Assembly: GCF_958295425.1 (NCBI RefSeq)
Contig: NC_081140.1
Coordinates: forward strand, 10,485,698 to 10,549,697
Direction of reading: 5' to 3'
Source of the DNA: Solea solea
Taxonomy: Eukaryota; Chordata; Actinopteri; Pleuronectiformes; Soleidae
Length of the DNA: 64,000 bases
In this document: positions 20,401 to 31,200 of the stretch, in pieces
Numbering within the stretch: position 1 is the first letter of the stretch
How the letters are laid out: every line of letters starts with the position of its first letter
Translations under genes and position numbers: made by a program
Notes under the pieces: model-generated
What the model was told of the DNA's origin: nothing
The model's database searches: none
The model's input: the letters and a program-made list of their open reading frames with translations, nothing else

Positions 20401-23400
20401 GTCCAGGGTGTGACCCCGCCTTTCGCCCTATGTCAGCTGGGATTGGCACCAGTGCCCCCCCACGACCCTCTAGTGGTAGAAGATGAGTGAATGAGTGAGT
20501 TTTCCAGGGAGTCTGACATGTTGTACTTCATTATTAGTTCACCAAAGGTATTGTTTTGTCGTGGTATACAACTTCTAAATCGTATGCACTGGTCCTTTAA
20601 TGTCTGCACCAGTTTCCATGGCAATTATTTCAAAGAATGTCAAAGATAATTCTTTCAGAAACACAAACGTGAACCTTGTGGTGGAGTGAGAGGAAAGGTA
20701 ATTAGTTCATCATCATCAGGAGTTATGAAAACACGTTTCAGGAACAGTCTGTCTGATACAGTGACACTGTTTCCTGCCACATACTGAGAATGATTTGTAT
20801 TTTTATTTATTTAATTTTTTTACAATTTCTCCGTTTCTGACAGACAGTATATATTTTTTTTGTGTTTCTTTTTTCCTCAGGACTCTTCACTTCTGGTGCA
20901 CTCGTCAGACAATGTTTCCCTTAACGCCCGTAATGAAAATGGTGATGTCACAGGGAGGATATCAGTGGGTGAGAACACACACACAAACACACACACACAC
21001 ACACACGTTATTAAAACTCCTGTTCGGTCAGAGGAATGAACCTGTGGATAAAACCTTGTAAAAAAAATAAAGACATTGTTTTCAGAGAGATAAGGGGGAT
21101 ATAATTTAAAAATGCAGTGTGCCAGGACAACTTTAAAAAGTGTGTGTGTGTGTGATTCAATCTCGGGGGTTAAATTATGGAACAGAAAAAACATAAATCA
21201 GTTTTTATACAAAATACAAACTTTATATAAATGTAAGGATGAGGTACAGCACTTTAATCCAGGACGGTAATGGAAATGGTCGTGTTTAAAGCCAGACATT
21301 ACTGTTGTTGTACTGAGAACATTAAAAACATGTACTGTAAATATTTGGTGATGGGATAAAGAAATACTTGCTCTAAAAATGTTAACACATACAACTCACT
21401 GAACAGGCTCAAAAACTCTTTATAAGAGTAAGGACTGACAATAATAATAACAACAACTATAACTTTATAATAAATAACCATTCGTTAGTGATCATTTGAT
21501 TTTAAATATGAATGAATATGAACCAAAATAAATGAATTCATTCATTCACATGCATCCACTGATGTGTGAGGGCAGTTTGTCCAGCAGTGATCCCTCATCA
21601 AACATCACCAGTGACAAGAAGCCATCTTCCCATTTACACGCTCTTAAGGTTCCATTTAAAATCCATTAAATGCAGCATTTCTCTCTCCACCTCTGTCTTT
21701 TATGGCTCACCGCTGGCTGCAGTGGGGTATTTTGTCACAATTAAAAGGCCAACAAATGAACCTGCTAATTGTGTGTGTGTGTGTGTGCGCGCGCGCTTGA
21801 TCATCAAGCCATAAAAAGTAGTCTGCATCCTCTTGGCTGTATGAAAGAAAAATTCTTGTTAGGAAGGATGACATGCTGCTTCACAGCTGTAGCTGCTGGA
21901 GTGGGTTAAATATTCCCTTAACTGATTCCCCTACTTTAAATGTGTTTCTTCTTGAACACTAATGTAGTGAAAAATATGTTGCCCTCACTTTTTTATCTGT
22001 TAATTTTGTTACAGTAGCTTTTCTTACCTTTGTTTGTCAGTATATATTCAGAGAATCTTACATATTAGAGCTTTGTTAAGTCTCTATAACTTCATTTAAA
22101 GTATAAATCTTGATGATTTTTCATATAATATCTTAAGGTGTTGTTGATGTTGTTGTTGTCGTCGTTGTTGTTGTTGTCGTTGCAGGTCCAAAAGAGACTC
22201 AGGGACACACTCAAAATCTGCTCATTAACTCCAACAATGACAACATGCTGTTTAGTGCAGATGGTGAACAGGCTGTGATTGGACCAGACAAACTCCGAGT
22301 CACAGGTACACCCGCAGCTGCCACCCGCCGCTTCCAAACTCGGCAAAAAAAAGAAGAAGCAAACAATAGATCAAAACAAGTGTTTCAGATTTGAAGAGAT
22401 AATATTGATGACAGATGTTTGACGGCAGGTGTCTGCGCAGCCGGTCGGCAACCAAGGACAAAGACAGATACAGTCCTTCTCCCAATCACTCATGTCCCAC
22501 AGCTGAGTGGATATCATTAACTGCACCCAGACATGAAATGCCAGGAGCTCAGTAAACCACACGTTTAAAGGGATAGTTCATGTTTTTTTTTGTGAAGTTA
22601 TATTTATGACTCTCAGCCTGAGACATAACAAAAGGCTCACCTACTAAAATACACTCCTGCTTAAGTGTATATCTTAACCCTTTAACATCAAGCGTGTCAT
22701 GGACGACATTGCGGTACTTACACAACAGTTTGTGTTATTTCAACTGTTTCTAAAAGCTGAGAAGTTGCACATTAAAGTCAACATGTGGTTATTAAGGTCA
22801 TTTCACTCCCGCTGTTGAAGGAAGCCGGAGAATCAGCCTCTTTGTCGTCAGAGAGGAGAGTTGGAAAAACCGCCTGTGCATAGTTTGCACATTGAGACAA
22901 AGACTGTTTTTTTAAAATTCTAATTTAACATGCAACAAAATCTGTTGTTCGTGTAGAACTTTTCTAAATAAAACTTTGTCTTCATTTTAAATTGTTAAAA
23001 CAGTATTTTAACATGCAGTCAATTCTAAATAACTACCAGATATTAGAAGTTATTCTTGAAAAATGGACAAAAGCACTTAGTAACAGGACATTCTCTTGTC
23101 CTTTTATGGTTAAAACAAGCAAATAAGTTAGGGTTAGAATTATGTAAACCACACTCTCCCTTTCACCAAAGCCCATATAGAAAAATCTGTGTTTTTAGCT
23201 TACAGGGTCACAGGAGCTGCTGGGCTAAGTTTGTATCACTTAGTTATCTGAACGAAGTATTTAAAACAACAACACATTTGATCTTACTGGAGGAGGCTGC
23301 CATGATGCAGTTTACAAAGTGACACAAACTACGGTTTCCAGTCAGAGAAAAAGAAAAAGGTGTTGAATACAATACAGTATTCTAAAAAACATCCCCAGCT

Positions 23401-25346
23401 TAGGTGGCCGTAGATTTTAACTTCAAATAAAACAGAAACTCTTAATGCCACATAGGTGAGATCAGTCACACTAACAGGAGATTCTAACCGTGTGTTTTTG
23501 AGCCAAAAATAACCAGCAGTACACCCAACACCCCTCACGTGTGTCATATTTCAAGATTAAAATAATGAACTATCAGCCGCTGTGTCTCCTCTGTCCACTC
23601 GGTGCATTCCTATTGTCTCCGTGTCCAGCGTGTGTGTGAGCTGATGGTGCTGTGGGTCACTGACCACACACTGTGACGGCTGATTAATGACAGTGTCAGC
23701 TTCATTAAGCCCAGGGCCATTTTGGTCCACGCAGAGCAGCGGGCAGCTGCAGTCGAGCAGGACATGTTTTGTAAGATCCTTGAAACAAAGCTTTGTGTTT
23801 CCCACAGAGAGGCGAGTGGTTTCATTCACCACAGTCAGACCCACACACCCCTTCAGTCTTTTGACCTTTTTTTGGATCCAGTTTCCTCTCTAATGCCTCG
23901 CTCTTTTCTTTTGCATTTGATTTTTCCACAGCCATGCTACTGTGCTATAATAAGTAACAGTTGAAACTGAGCTTTGGACTGGATGACAAACCTGGAGCTT
24001 TGCTGCTCGTACGGATGATGTTGAGCACAAAAAGTTCGGCTTGTTTTAATAGTTCTTGTGTCATTTTTATCCCTTATTTCACAGTGATGGCTATCAGATT
24101 CTGTATTTATGTATACTAATCACATGATTATAAGAAGAGTCTTTAAATGTTTACATCAGGTCCCCAGACTCCAGAAGAATTTAATTCCACCTCACAGAAC
24201 TATGTCTTCATGTCTTTTTCCATCAGGTCCAGAGGGGGCACTGTTCCAGCATTCAGTGGAGGTGCCAATGCTCAGGTCTGAACTTTTCAAAGACTTGAGG
24301 TGAGTATTTCAACTGTATTAAACTTGTAGACCTACCCGGTGCAAAAGTAGGGCAGATACATTCTGTTGATTGGGCCATGAAGAACATAGAAGACAAAACC
24401 TGAACCCTCTTCTATGTTACTCTGCTGCACATGAATTAATCACAGATATGTGTGTTTAGTTTTTTATTTAATTTTTTTAAATAAAAACTCTAGGTTGGAG
24501 TCTCCTACTCGATCTCTCAGTATGGATGCCCCGAAAGGAGTTCACATCAGAGCCTTAAACGGCAACATTGAAGCTGCTTCCAACATGGATGTCATCCTGC
24601 AGTCTAGTGTTGGACTGGTAAGCAAAATCATTATCTACCTCTTTACTTCTACTATCCTCAGGTGTATTTCAGTGTCCTTATAGCAACACACTGCGTCACT
24701 CGTCTCTGCGTCTCACGCCTTTCACAGTGATAGTTTAACAATTCTGATTTACTTGTTGTGGTTGTACATGCAAAGTACATTTGTTTGTAGTTCTATAAAA
24801 TGAGCCGAATGATACTGAGCTGCTCTGGGAGCGTGTTGTTGCTGTGTGTTGTTGCTCTGTTGTGTTGTTGTGCAGTGGTTTACATTTCTGATGTTATGTT
24901 AACAGTGAGCTTTGCTGACAGACTGTGGATGACTCAGAATGTGGTCTGTATTTTGGCTTAACTGAAAAAAGCACTTATTTGACCCCCTTATTTAAGAGTA
25001 GTTGCAGTCATACATCTTAATGTATGACATGGAAGAATGCACTGGTTTTGCACTCACTCACTGACACTAGTGTGTGGATGAGAATGAAGCAGAGGGACAT
25101 TTCCTCGTTGATTCTGTGCAACTGTGTTGTTCCCTCTGTTAACACATCCATGCTCTCTCCACTCTGTCTGCCGTGCAGCTGGTGCTGGACGCTGAGACGG
25201 TGCGGATGCCAAATCTCCCCCTGAGTGGAGGAGGCGTTTCTGGAGCGACGCAGAGTCTCTTCGAGGTCTGCGTTTGTCCCAGTGGCAAACTCTTCCTGTC
25301 CAAGGCTGAGGTCCTCTCCACATGCAGTGAGAATCAGGACTGCTAG
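17443..25346 (+). CDS. sgcg: Gamma-sarcoglycan, 7 coding exons
   Basis: Type II membrane subunit of the sarcoglycan complex, which stabilises the dystrophin-glycoprotein complex at the muscle sarcolemma. Coding exons: 17443-17637, 18301-18405, 20881-20968, 22186-22305, 24227-24299, 24494-24617, 25179-25346, all GT-AG and in phase. They total 873 nt, or 290 residues (human 291). The cytosolic N-terminus MVREQY is the gamma form; delta begins [22 protein letters not shown] leads into one membrane helix (about residues 36-58). The extracellular part has a likely N-glycosylation site (NVS), [35 protein letters not shown] and LVLDAETV. The C-terminal cysteine cluster CVC...STC...C is intact, as needed for folding. 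An E-set of dinucleotide and trinucleotide repeats flanks the intron after the third exon. The gene is tail-to-tail with sacs, as in human. Confidence 0.96.
18020..18065. repeat. Degenerate CCCTAA-like tract
   Basis: CTTAACCTCAACCCTAACCC followed by TTAACCTAAAT. Short and imperfect, in an sgcg intron. Confidence 0.5.
19171..19320 (+). mobile_element. tRNA-derived SINE, 5' part (family B with tRNA head)
   Basis: An RNA polymerase III promoter layout is visible: an A box in TTGGTGTAGTGGTTAGC (about 19179-19195) and a B box GGTTCGAGCCC (19211-19221), followed by the body GAGTTTGCATGTTCTCCCCG and CCACAGTCTAAAACATG. The body equals the start of the family B copies at 20217 and 4965. It is truncated on the right, where family A begins at 19347. 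It is not a functional tRNA gene; no cloverleaf can be completed. Confidence 0.75.
19347..19606. repeat. Dispersed repeat family A, copy 2
   Basis: Matches 1648-2010 in order and strand: GTGCAATATAGAGTGTC, GAAATTTGGAAATACATCAC, GAATTATTGCTACTTTA, TTAACTTTGACTCAACAACA and CCATATAAGGAGTTGTG followed by TATTCCCACGGCAA. It abuts the truncated SINE on its left. Confidence 0.65.
20217..20487 (+). mobile_element. SINE body, family B, longest copy
   Basis: GCATGTTCTCCCCGTGTGTG, CCTCCCACAGTCCAAAAACA, GGATTAGGCAAATTGGACAC, GTGATAGACTGGTGATCCGT, CCAGGGTGTGACCCCGCCTT, TCAGCTGGGATTGGCACCAG and ACGACCCTCTAGTGG follow in that order, then a short GAATGAGTG tail. I recognise this as a very widespread fish repeat. 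The tRNA-like head is missing, so this is a 5'-truncated copy. Confidence 0.85.
20975..21007. repeat. (CA)n beside an sgcg splice donor
   Basis: CA-repeat text begins about 6 nt after the donor GTGAGA at 20969 and continues to about 21005, in the intron between sgcg exons 20881-20968 and 22186-22305. Confidence 0.9.
21772..21796. repeat. (TG)n(CG)n tract
   Basis: Alternating purine-pyrimidine run GTGTGTGTGTGTGTGCGCGCGCGC in an sgcg intron, of the kind able to adopt Z-DNA. Confidence 0.85.
22139..22183. repeat. (TTG/GTC)n trinucleotide repeat in an sgcg splice acceptor
   Basis: The 45 bp immediately before the acceptor TGCAG (exon from 22186) consist of TTG, GTC and GAT triplets in place of an ordinary pyrimidine tract. 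See findings. Confidence 0.9.
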
Positions 25347-25706
25347 ATTGACTCTGATAAGGTAACTTTGTTCTCTTAGTGGGGGAATCGTCTGAGCGGC
25401 AACAAGCACAACTGTTTATATCCAGCCTTTTTTTTTTTTAAAAGGTTTATACCACAGAAAACCTATGGTGATCCCATTGGTGTAAAAAGACAAATAGCTG
25501 CTGGCATACATGCTGGAAACGTCATGAAATGCAGTTTTAGTTGCATTTATAGTCTTCTAACTATTTTAGCTGAGACAAACTGGCACTCAGAGGCAAATGT
25601 ATCTTCATTAGTTTTGCGGGAAACCTTTTCGACACACACAGTATCATGGCTGGGCGATGAGGAGCTGGTAACAGCTTACATCCTATGCAATATTATCTTG
25701 TGGTGC

Positions 25707-25712
25707 AATAAA
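25707..25712 (+). terminator. Candidate proximal sgcg polyadenylation signal
   Basis: AATAAA about 360 nt after the sgcg stop codon. Confidence 0.4.
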
Positions 25713-26431
25713 TGAAAGAGATATATCAAGGGCATGGAAATAGAAAATGAATGTCCCGAATGGTGATTTTTATTGTTTTATGAGCCCGTTTGGCTCCAGG
25801 CCCTTGGTAATCTGTATTATTGTTTTGCTGTTGAGCATGCTTTTATTCAATTGGAGAAAGAAATTAAGAAATGCTGGTTTTTCAATTTCTCATTGTTATA
25901 GATCATTCTGAGATGTGATTTGTTTTTCTAACTCATATTCAGATACAACTCTTAGCAATGGACTAATTTCTTCTTTGTTTCAATTGATTCATGAAATTTG
26001 ATATTAAAACACTTTTGAGTGTTATTAGTGTGGTTTTCACATATTATGTTATTGTGTGTTTCTCCAGTTTTTTTAAAAAAAGAAGAAGATTATATATGTT
26101 TGGCCTGTTATTTTTTAATCCTTCACAAGCATGTAATTATGCATTACTTACAAGAATTAAACCCTTTTTTTGTTTTTGCAAGTAAGTCTGTGTTAGTCCA
26201 ATCAGCCTTCTGTGCAGCCAGTCAGTCAAACAAGTGTCTAATAATTACAGCACTTGGATTGCATGCATTCATTTTTCATTCAGATTAGCATACATTTATG
26301 CTACTTTTCTGGAGTACATTTTGAATAATCAACAACCTCATGGTGTTGTGTTATAAGTTAGTTTTTTTCACCTCTGTCCTGGCATATTTTGATAAAAGTG
26401 TTTAATGTGTATTTATTACTTGTGTATGTTG

Positions 26432-26437
26432 AATAAA
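26432..26437 (+). terminator. Candidate distal sgcg polyadenylation signal
   Basis: AATAAA about 1.09 kb after the stop, with a GGTGTGTCTGT GU-rich element about 18 nt downstream, so this may be the main site. Confidence 0.5.
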
Positions 26438-27168
26438 CTGATATTCTTCTACGGTGTGTCTGTCAGAGCAACTCGTTCTTCATTACTGCTCTGGTGTTTA
26501 TAATCTAACAGAGAATCATCATTTTTAAAGTTACACAATCAAGCATTAAAGCTGTTTCATGGAAGTATATATACTGTACTTTTGATATATGATTGGCCAT
26601 ATTAATGACTATCTGGTGCCCTCTAGTGGATAAGATATATCCCCACAATGCACAAAACAGTAAAAATGTAAAAATTTCAAACTGTGTTTGTAAACAATTT
26701 CTGTGGCTACAATGGAAAAAATATATAGATAAATGGGCTGTCCTGCTTGTAAACATGAACAATTCAACATTAATGTAATCAAAACCATGCGTTTTAAAGT
26801 CCCGGAAGTGTTTAATCACAGACAGACTTTTTAGGGCCTTTCTGTGGAACAGTGTACAGTTACATGTATGACACATCAGGCAATCTAGGTCGGTTTATCA
26901 GCGAGATGCCCCCCCTGCTGTGTCACCTTAGCCTAAAGACAAGAGAAACAAACAAGTACATTTTTAAATTATGTTTCAAAATGACACATGATGTGGCCTG
27001 TGTGTATATTGTCTTTCAAAATGAATAGAAAAAGAGGCCGTAAAACACACAAGCACCACTGTGTGGTGCTGTTCAGTGTCCCTTCAACCAGGAAAGTTCC
27101 AGTGACCAAACAATATATGAACATGATTTCATGGTAACAAAGGTTACTTAAAGGTTGTGCCCAGACTA

Positions 27169-27275
27169 CAGTGTATATATATATCTATATATATACATAC
27201 ATACATATGTATATATATATAGATATATATAGACGTGTATATATATATATCTATAAATATATATAGATATATGTA
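27169..27275. repeat. TATATC/TATACA microsatellite
   Basis: AT-rich alternating run with ATCTATAT, ACATACAT and AGATATAT units. Confidence 0.9.
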
Positions 27276-27722
27276 TGGCTCTACTGTCCTGCTGAGTATT
27301 CACAGATACTATAAATGAAGAAAACAAATAGTTGAATTGCTTGAGCAAAAGCTGAGCCGCAAGTGTCATTGCCCCCATGTAGTATTAAGAGACTAGCTCT
27401 CTGCAGGTACTAAAACATAGCGGTCTATATTACTGTATGAAGGATAACCAATATTTAACATAACCATAAAAACCTATCTCTAATAAACACACACACACAC
27501 ATATAGTTGTGTTGAAGTAACGTATATAGATTTACATTCACAGTTGGATTCTCCCGAGTTGCTGGGGTGACACAAGCGCTATACAAGTGCAAATACATGA
27601 GGAGTTTAAAAAATGCTTTTGTTTATACACAAATGAATGGCTATATTACAGGAAATTTACACATTTACAGAAATTATATGAAATGAACCCGTTAAAAAAG
27701 GAAAATTACAGACATTATTATA

Positions 27723-27728
27723 TTTATT
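27723..27728 (-). terminator. Candidate sacs polyadenylation signal
   Basis: TTTATT on the + strand reads AATAAA in the sacs direction, about 495 nt after the sacs stop. Other sites are possible. Confidence 0.35.
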
Positions 27729-28222
27729 TGCCTTGCTGGGATCTTGCAAAAAAGAGGCACCTTGCATGACAGCAATTACAGAATTGTCAGTTTGAATTGC
27801 TCAATTTCTTCATTACACACACGATGTTTACACTCCACTGGTTTTCTGTAGCAAGAAAATATACTGTATACATATGTGTATTTTTTTTATAAAAGATAAA
27901 GTAAAAAAAGCAGCATATTTCTTATTAGAACTTAGACTATATATGTCAGTACACTATGGGGACTGGTGATCCAAACATTGCTGAGGCATTCATATGTACA
28001 GCATATGCAGATTTTTTTCTCCCCACACATTACAGCAAATCTATATTGAACCAGCTGAATGGATTATGGGAGCCATACATCGGCACACGTACCATAAGTT
28101 GCCAGCTGAACGCTTAAATGTTATTCTATGTGATTTACACAGTCTGTACTGCACACAGCCAAGGGCGCCCTCTATTGTACAGAGAATCTATGCTCACTGT
28201 AGTTTCACTGATGTCTTTCACA

Positions 28223-31200
28223 TCATATTTTTTGCTGTACAAAGGTTTCAAGCTTTATGATTATCCGTGCAGTACATTCCATAACTCTCATTGCCACCTC
28301 AGATGTGAATCTGTCATTGGGAATCTGTGGAAAAGGCAGAAGGTCAGGGTAACGAGTTCTCAGGCTGTCCACACCATATCCTTCCAGGATCTGAACATCA
28401 TTGGCGAGGCCTGTTAACTGAGTGCTATACTCCTCCACTTTTTGAGCCAGGGCAGTTGGTTTTACATCCTTATCTGACTTTCCTCTGACTGCATAGTCTG
28501 CAGCTATGAGTGCAAGCTTTGTGGCCAGGTAACACTTGAAACAAACCCACTCGTTGGCATTTTTATGAAGGTCATTGCGAGCAGCCGAGTAGTTTGCTCT
28601 GGCTTGCCTCAGCCACCTGCGGGCTTCCACAGGGTTTCCAACTGTCTTAAAAGTTGGTGGCACAAAGAAACGATGAGAATGTGATGAACCTGCATAGCTT
28701 GCATAATGCTCCCTGAACTGCTGCCTTTCTGACTTGTGACTTGTTGCTTCTTGGTTCCATGATGAATAAAATCTTTGAAATGAGAACTTCTCTGACTGGA
28801 AGCGGGTTGACGATGAGGAGAATGATCTCCTGGAAGCTCTATCTGCATTTTGTTGATCAGCCAAAGACTGTTTCTCCAGTCTACTGATCTCTTTCTGCAA
28901 GTGCTTGAAGACTTCTGTAGCAAAGTCCAGATTATCTGCATTTTTGTCTGGATGCCATTTGAGATACAATCGTCGGATTATCTTCTTTCTCTCTGTTTCA
29001 GAAAGCTTCCAAGCTTGTTCAATTACTAAGGTCACTTCTTTCAGAATCTCAGGCAATGCATGAAGCTTGATCTTTTTTGGCAATTCTTTTTGAGGAGGAG
29101 GTCTGAGGTTTTCCTTGCTTGCAAAAAGAGGCGGGATCATGCGGACACCAGGAAAACGGCTCTCCGGGCTCGTAGGAGTTGATGGAGCATTGGCGTCTCT
29201 AACATTGGCGCTTTCATCTTGCCTTGAGAATTTGTACAAGTCAAGGGAGCTGACTATTTTGTATTCACTATATCCGATGTCTATCTGGAAGCATTTTCCA
29301 AGAAAACTTGTGTTTTCCTGCTCTTCTCTTTCTACTTCTTGAACAATGATAGCATATGTGTATGTAGGCTGGTAGGACCCGTACATGTCCCCTCCCTCAG
29401 AATCTACAAGGTAACCCACATATTCACCTGGATAGAACACATTCATTGGATCCATGAGGAGTGTATGATGTATTTCGGCCGGTATGGGTGTTCCAGGGAG
29501 GGGTAGCTCGAGTTTTGAAGGCTCTGTTGCATCATACTTGACACCAAGGCTGTCTAGTTTCTCTGTGATTCTGTAGATGTCATTGCAGCCCAGCATGGCA
29601 ATTAGATATGATGTGTCAGAAATCAAATTGTCTGTAGCTGACTTTAATGTCATTGCCAGTGCCAAAAGAAAATTAATGTCTTTGCTGTCTGAATGCTGGA
29701 TGTAGAGGTGAATCACAGATGTGCCGTACCTCTTGAGAAAGGCAAGTGTTTCACTGCGGCTGTGAGGAATGGGACTGCATCCTTTGACCCTTAAAGTTGT
29801 CTGGAGTTTATCAAAACATGATACTTTGAGTCCTTCACAAAGTGCTTTGCAGAGACGTATGGCTTTATCCTCATTCACTATGTATGTATTGTCATTCTCA
29901 TGTTTCATTATTCTGATCAGTCCTGTGATGAACTGCTCTGACGATAGCAACAGCTGAAGACGGCCTTGGAGTGAGCAAAGAGCTCCAAACTGGCACATTT
30001 TTGGAGAATCTTCATCAAGTTGCTCTTCGAGAATGCTACTTAACAGCCGAGGCCTTAGTTTCTGTGGAAGTAGCATGATCAGCTTTGTGTGGAAGGAATA
30101 ATCTTTGCCCAGATAGCACTGACTCATGTCCACGAGCATTTGAACTCCAACATTTCCCTGAATTCGACTCTTGTAATGTGGGGCATCATCAAACACTAGA
30201 CTATTAGATTTTGCTAGTCTACCATCATTGCTTGGCAAATAAAACAACAAATCTTTTAGATTCTCTAGGTCTTTGCGGATTTCCACTGGATCATTATGGA
30301 GTGACTTGAACAATCCTGAAACAACTCTTTTTACAGTTCTCATTTCATTTGGGTCGAGCTGTTTGCCCTCCGAATTTCTGTAAATTCGCCACAGCACTTC
30401 AACATACTGTTTGGTAGACACCACGTCTTCTGTGCCAAGGAGTTTGAAGAGTTGATGAAAGGTGCCAAGTTCTAGGGGCAATTTGTACAAATAGGGTTTG
30501 AAGTCAGATTCGTTGTCCAAATTGATGACAACCTCTTCAGGTTTCAGCAATTTCCAGCCATCTTCGACCATGACGAAAGCCACTCCACGAAGCTGGTGTC
30601 GGAAATCTCTTTTATCTGCATTGAGGAACTCATAGGTGGATCTTAACACTTTGTTCCTGGTTTTCACCATTTCATCTTCTGGACTGGATATGTTGCAAAT
30701 ATTCTTGCAGTTGCTTATTACTTTCTCCAATGGTGGGTCCAAGCTGACACCTAACATGTTCAACACTTGGTCAAGTTGTTCCTGTCCAGTGAGAGTGCTT
30801 CCTTCCTGGTCCTTTATGCTTGTCGGGGTGGCTTTCTCTGGTAGAATTGGACATGATGTCCAAAGTAAGTGAATGATATCGGTTTGTTTGAATTTTGGAT
30901 TTACCTGAGACCCATTGAAACGGATCAGAGGAAGTGTGCCACTCATCTCTTGGTACTGTGAATGAAGCTTGATGAGTTCTTTGGGTGCTCTCTCAGGACA
31001 CAGGAATGGTATCATTGAGAGCTCTTTGAGAAAAGAGCCCTGGAACAGATCTGTTCTTTCTGTGAAAATATGGGTCAAGAGAACATCAACCGTGGTTTGT
31101 ACTTTTTCTTTTGACCAGCTTTCTGTCTGGGCCTTTATGCTGACCTCCTTTGCAAACTGAAGAACTTGTTGCTGGGACATTTCATGCTTGAGACCTATAT

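Larger units (their letters stand above)
25347..28222. other. Convergent interval between sgcg and sacs stop codons
   Basis: About 2.9 kb of AT-rich DNA that must contain both 3'UTRs. No coding exon is recognised. It includes a TA-rich microsatellite (about 27169-27275) and a short (CA)n at about 27487-27500. Candidate polyadenylation hexamers are listed separately. Confidence 0.55.
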
